DNA of 64,000 nt from Hoylesella loescheii. GTDB lineage: Bacteria > Bacteroidota > Bacteroidia > Bacteroidales > Bacteroidaceae. The notes under the pieces were generated by a model. It had not been told where the DNA came from. It was given only the letters and a program-made list of their open reading frames with translations, and did no database searches. Shown here piece after piece: positions 62,481 to 64,000 of the stretch (the first letter of the stretch is position 1; each line of letters starts with the position of its first letter). The position numbers and the translations under genes are program-made. The stretch lies in assembly GCA_021531755.1 (NCBI GenBank), contig JADYUK010000009.1, positions 1 through 64,000 on the forward strand. The letters run 5' to 3'.

Positions 62481-63518
62481 ATGGAATTTGATAAATATTC
62501 TTTTCAATTCGCCCAATTGGCTATCTTAAATGGCTATACGACAGAGTATGTGGATAGTTGTTTGAAATATGCTAAAAAATTAGCAGATAACAATCTGCCA
62601 ATTATTTATGATTCTGAGCATTTCTCAGAATTAGTTGGTTTTAAATTGTCATATATTAAAACGGTGGTAGAATATCCAAAATCTTTTTATTGGATGTATA
62701 AGATAAAAAAACATAGTGGAGGTATACGTAAAATAAACGCTCCTTTGCCAAACTTAAAGCAAATTCAATATTGGATATTAGAGAATATTCTGAATACTCA
62801 AAAAGTGAGTCCTTATGCTAAAGCTTTTGTGCAAGGGAAAAAGTTGAAGGAAAATGTTCGTTTCCATAGAAATCGAAAGATAGTTATCAAGTTTGATGTT
62901 CATGATTTCTTCGGATCGATACGTGAGAATTCTATTAAAGCAATATTTCGGTCATTAGGATACATTAACCCTGTTGCTGATTTATTGGCAATGTTGTGTT
63001 GTTTAGATCATGTTTTGCCTCAAGGTGCGCCGACTAGCCCATATTTGTCCAACTTGTATATGTTGGATTTTGATACCCATATTGCCCAATATTGCAAGGA
63101 GCATACTATTTATTATACTCGGTATGCTGATGACTTGACTTTTTCTTCTGATTCTAATATAGATGAATATGAATTGACCAGTCTTGTTAAAAAAGAACTA
63201 AATATCATTGGGCTTTATTTGAATAACGATAAAACGAAAGTTATGCCAAGAAATACCAGGCAGGTTGTAACTGGAATAGTTGTCAACCAAAAACTTCAGG
63301 TAGATAAAGATAAAAGGCGTAAAATTCGTCAAGAGGTCTTTTATATAAAGAAATGGGGGCTGGAAAGTCATTTGCAAAAGATAGGTTGTTCCAAGAAAAA
63401 CTATCTGAAACATTTGTTAGGTGAGATGACTTTTATGTTAAGTCTGACTCCGCAAAATTTGCAGTTGAAAGCTGATATTGAATATATACGCAAATTATGG
63501 GAAGAGAATTTAATGTAG
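62481..63518 (+). CDS. Retron-type reverse transcriptase
   Basis: A 345-aa RT with no extra domains. In order: NVRFH (residues 125-129, a variant of the retron NAxxH motif), the first catalytic aspartate in IKFDVHDFFGSI, QGAPTSPYLSN (181 onward, the SP form seen in retron and group II RTs), the active site YTRYADDLTFS (YADD 215-218) and the retron-diagnostic VTG (263-265) before a C-terminal helical region. The ATG at 62481 is used: the open frame reaches back to 62382, but that part overlaps the msd hairpin. It would prime from the 2'-OH of the msr RNA to make msDNA. The next gene starts 22 nt before its stop codon. Confidence 0.93.
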   Translation: MEFDKYSFQFAQLAILNGYTTEYVDSCLKYAKKLADNNLPIIYDSEHFSELVGFKLSYIKTVVEYPKSFYWMYKIKKHSGGIRKINAPLPNLKQIQYWILENILNTQKVSPYAKAFVQGKKLKENVRFHRNRKIVIKFDVHDFFGSIRENSIKAIFRSLGYINPVADLLAMLCCLDHVLPQGAPTSPYLSNLYMLDFDTHIAQYCKEHTIYYTRYADDLTFSSDSNIDEYELTSLVKKELNIIGLYLNNDKTKVMPRNTRQVVTGIVVNQKLQVDKDKRRKIRQEVFYIKKWGLESHLQKIGCSKKNYLKHLLGEMTFMLSLTPQNLQLKADIEYIRKLWEENLM

Positions 63519-64000
63519 CGGATAAGTTGATGTTGTCTAAAAATTATAAAGAGCATCACCTTTTTAAGGAACTTGATGAAATGATGGATTTTTATGAAGC
63601 AGTTTCTGATAGGGCTTTTTGCTTTCTTCCTTCAGGCACCAAAGGATTTCCTAATTACGAGAGCTATTATTTCATGTCTATTCAAGGTACGCTTGATTCA
63701 ATTAAAACATTGTTGAAGATAGCCAGAATAAATGATGCATTTGTTCTTGTTCGCAAGATGTTTGATGATATTTTGACAGAAATATATTTGGATATCACTC
63801 TAAAAGATAAGTTTGACATCAATAAAAACTTATATGTAGAGGAGGTTCAAAAATGGATTGAGTCCTCTTTTAGGATTCCTTCTGTTAAAAATATCTTAAA
63901 GGCAATAAAGGAATCTCTACAAACGAAGGATTTGTATCCTTTTTTCGGATGGAATACATACTTGGAGCATAATCGGAAATTATTGGATGATAGCGTGCAT
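63497..64000 (+). CDS. Partial gene overlapping the retron RT (unknown, truncated by window end)
   Basis: A frame starting at ATG 63497, inside the last codons of the RT gene, and open for 168 codons to the window edge. It begins MGREFNVADKLMLSKNYKEH and contains amphipathic helices such as LDSIKTLLKIARINDAFVLV, then RKMFDDILTEIYLD. No known domain is recognised with confidence; the helical pattern is faintly reminiscent of HEPN-like or DUF5677-like proteins. The 22-nt overlap implies translational coupling with the RT, so it may be a fourth component of the cassette or a neighbouring defence gene. Confidence 0.7.
   Translation, partial: MGREFNVADKLMLSKNYKEHHLFKELDEMMDFYEAVSDRAFCFLPSGTKGFPNYESYYFMSIQGTLDSIKTLLKIARINDAFVLVRKMFDDILTEIYLDITLKDKFDINKNLYVEEVQKWIESSFRIPSVKNILKAIKESLQTKDLYPFFGWNTYLEHNRKLLDDSVH

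Noticed and set aside
62481..63518. RT as part of a diversity-generating retroelement with the four-helix-bundle gene at 47548
   Set aside because: The RT has the SP form (QGAPTSP) and VTG motif of retrons rather than the SQ form of DGR RTs; it lies 14.5 kb away and no template/variable repeat pair was noticed.

Overview
The window looks like a chromosomal segment of a Bacteroidales bacterium, most likely Prevotellaceae-like. The reasons are: promoters of the form TTTG-N20-TAnnTTTG, a lipoprotein TamL next to TamB, an UpxY-type NusG paralogue at the head of a capsule locus, GH97/PL1 polysaccharide enzymes, a hybrid regulator ending in an AraC domain, and secreted proteins with short C-terminal tails of the GVYVSGGKKIL kind. 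The species cannot be fixed from sequence alone.

Layout. 0.2-13.3 kb: a GH63-like glycosidase, a TPR/receiver/AraC regulator, then a five-gene minus-strand run (DapA-type aldolase, SSS symporter, FucI, a large corrinoid methyltransferase fusion, FabK-like flavoenzyme). 13.7-27 kb: an M6 protease, housekeeping genes (pyrH, birA, tsaE, rpsA) and a pectin/galactoside set (GH97, PL1, uxaB). 28-38.4 kb: a FucP-like MFS transporter, tamL and tamB, an RluA-type synthase. 38.6-41 kb: fabG, a TetR regulator, an initiator tRNA. 37.2-43.4 kb also holds three intergenic arrays of one repeat family, around a pair of exported or small proteins.

From 43.45 kb an UpxY-like antiterminator starts a capsule locus, visibly AT-rich from about 44.8 kb. 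It begins with a REP transposase relic and a truncated glmS. A flippase and an apparently complete CMP-legionaminic acid pathway follow (LegB, LegC, NeuD/LegH, NeuB/LegI, NeuC/LegG, NeuA/LegF, PtmE-like guanylyltransferase). After these come a polysialyltransferase-like glycosyltransferase, other transferases and four O-acyl/acetyltransferases. Three of the latter are split by one-base frame errors lying exactly at G or C homopolymers, which suggests phase variation of capsule decoration, or else sequencing error.

The right end (61.1-64.0 kb) carries a retron-like anti-phage cassette: a phosphoribosyltransferase-like protein, a small winged-helix protein, a structured msr-msd region, a retron reverse transcriptase (YADD and VTG motifs), and a further gene overlapping the RT that runs off the window. 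Together with the corrinoid fusion protein, the homopolymer switches and several unexplained repeat families, this is the most novel part of the window.
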